Under the pieces are notes generated by a model. It saw only the letters and a program-made list of their open reading frames with translations. It ran no database searches and was not told the DNA's origin. A stretch of 31,257 bases of DNA, taken from Lingula anatina. Lineage: Eukaryota; Brachiopoda; Lingulata; Lingulida; Lingulidae. This document shows, one piece after another, positions 30,750 to 31,257 of the stretch. Numbering within the stretch: position 1 is the first letter of the stretch; every line of letters starts with the position of its first letter. The stretch spans positions 29,719 through 60,975 of the forward strand of contig NW_019773684.1 in NCBI RefSeq assembly GCF_001039355.2. Reading direction: 5' to 3'. A program made the translations under genes and the position numbers.

Positions 30750-31257
30750 GTATGTGTGATTATTTTGGGGTTTGGAATGAGATAATTCTATAGTTATTAC
30801 GATATTTTCAAGTTTTCTATACTACTGTATGTGCTTAAAAGGTAGAAAATTAATAAAAGGCCGTTGCAACCTTCTGCATTGTTGTCTTCGTGTAAACTAA
30901 ATTGATATTTGAACAGCAGTGCCCTTAATTTATACTGTGATACAAACATATTATATCCCCTGGATAGAGGAGAGTAAGCTTGTCAGACTGGTGATCTTTC
31001 TGTTGCTTATTTACACTTTTTGCTTTTCTTTTGTCTATTTTTTGTATCAGCAATGAGTAAAGCATAAATTTTATTATTAATGTTGATTCTTTCTGTAGAC
31101 TTTGTTCTAATATATATTTTGAAGTATGCACAAAATTTGGCAGCCCAATCATCCAGAAAATTTTGCTGTACAGAAGATTTTAAGACTCAAAATATCATTA
31201 CTTCAGAACCAAATAGTCTGTCAGATTGGTATAAGCTTTGGTCATCAACCACTTCAG
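30750..31257 (+). other. nicalin intron 1, partial
   Basis: Begins with the donor GTATGTGT. AT-rich with no recognisable feature to the window end. The minus-strand open frame at 30925-31152 has no domain. Confidence 0.6.

Overview
The window is metazoan nuclear DNA: AT-rich, with many short exons and GT-AG introns, two conserved animal genes and dense nested transposable elements. The nicalin start, the beta-lactamase-like gene and the repeat types fit a marine invertebrate, most likely a lophotrochozoan such as a bivalve. The species cannot be fixed from this sequence alone. All gene models were assembled by eye from splice consensus and phase agreement.

Layout. (1) 1-669, minus: a decayed integrase-core gene fragment. 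(2) 1891-2153: a minisatellite of 20-bp palindromes running directly into a 5'-truncated gag. (3) 2154-19948, plus: the remains of one Ty3/gypsy-type LTR retrotransposon family member, in the order gag (two zinc knuckles), protease, [a 9.6-kb DNA transposon], pre-RT linker, RT-RNase H (present twice around a single-N assembly join), an unexplained 1.2-kb segment, a 3' zinc-finger ORF, polypurine tract and 3' LTR. No integrase core and no 5' LTR are present. (4) 3499-13109: the DNA transposon inside the retroelement, flanked on both sides by TTAA. It carries two convergent, apparently intact spliced genes. A 4-exon plus-strand gene encodes a 294-aa protein ending in a P2X7-type cytoplasmic ballast domain without any P2X channel. 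A 12-exon minus-strand gene encodes a 716-aa Kolobok-like transposase. (5) 19963-22246: a foldback element and two broken hAT-type fragments. (6) 23486-30121, minus: a complete 9-exon serine beta-lactamase/esterase-family gene (419 aa), with MITEs and assembly duplications in its introns. (7) 30575 onward, plus: the first coding exon of nicalin, head-to-head with the beta-lactamase-like gene.

The most interesting system is the two-gene transposon. A P2X7 ballast domain, otherwise known as the intracellular tail of a vertebrate ion channel, sits next to a transposase inside one TTAA-bounded mobile unit. This suggests a mobile-element reservoir for that domain. The P2X7-like residues and the phase-consistent exons are visible in the sequence. 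The assignment to Kolobok and the cargo role are inference.

Assembly caution: single-base N characters at 15781, 25020 and 27414 each separate near-identical flanks, so three apparent tandem duplications (RT, intron segment, MITE flank) are probably two haplotypes or contigs laid end to end. One of these pairs shows a MITE-filled and a MITE-empty site.
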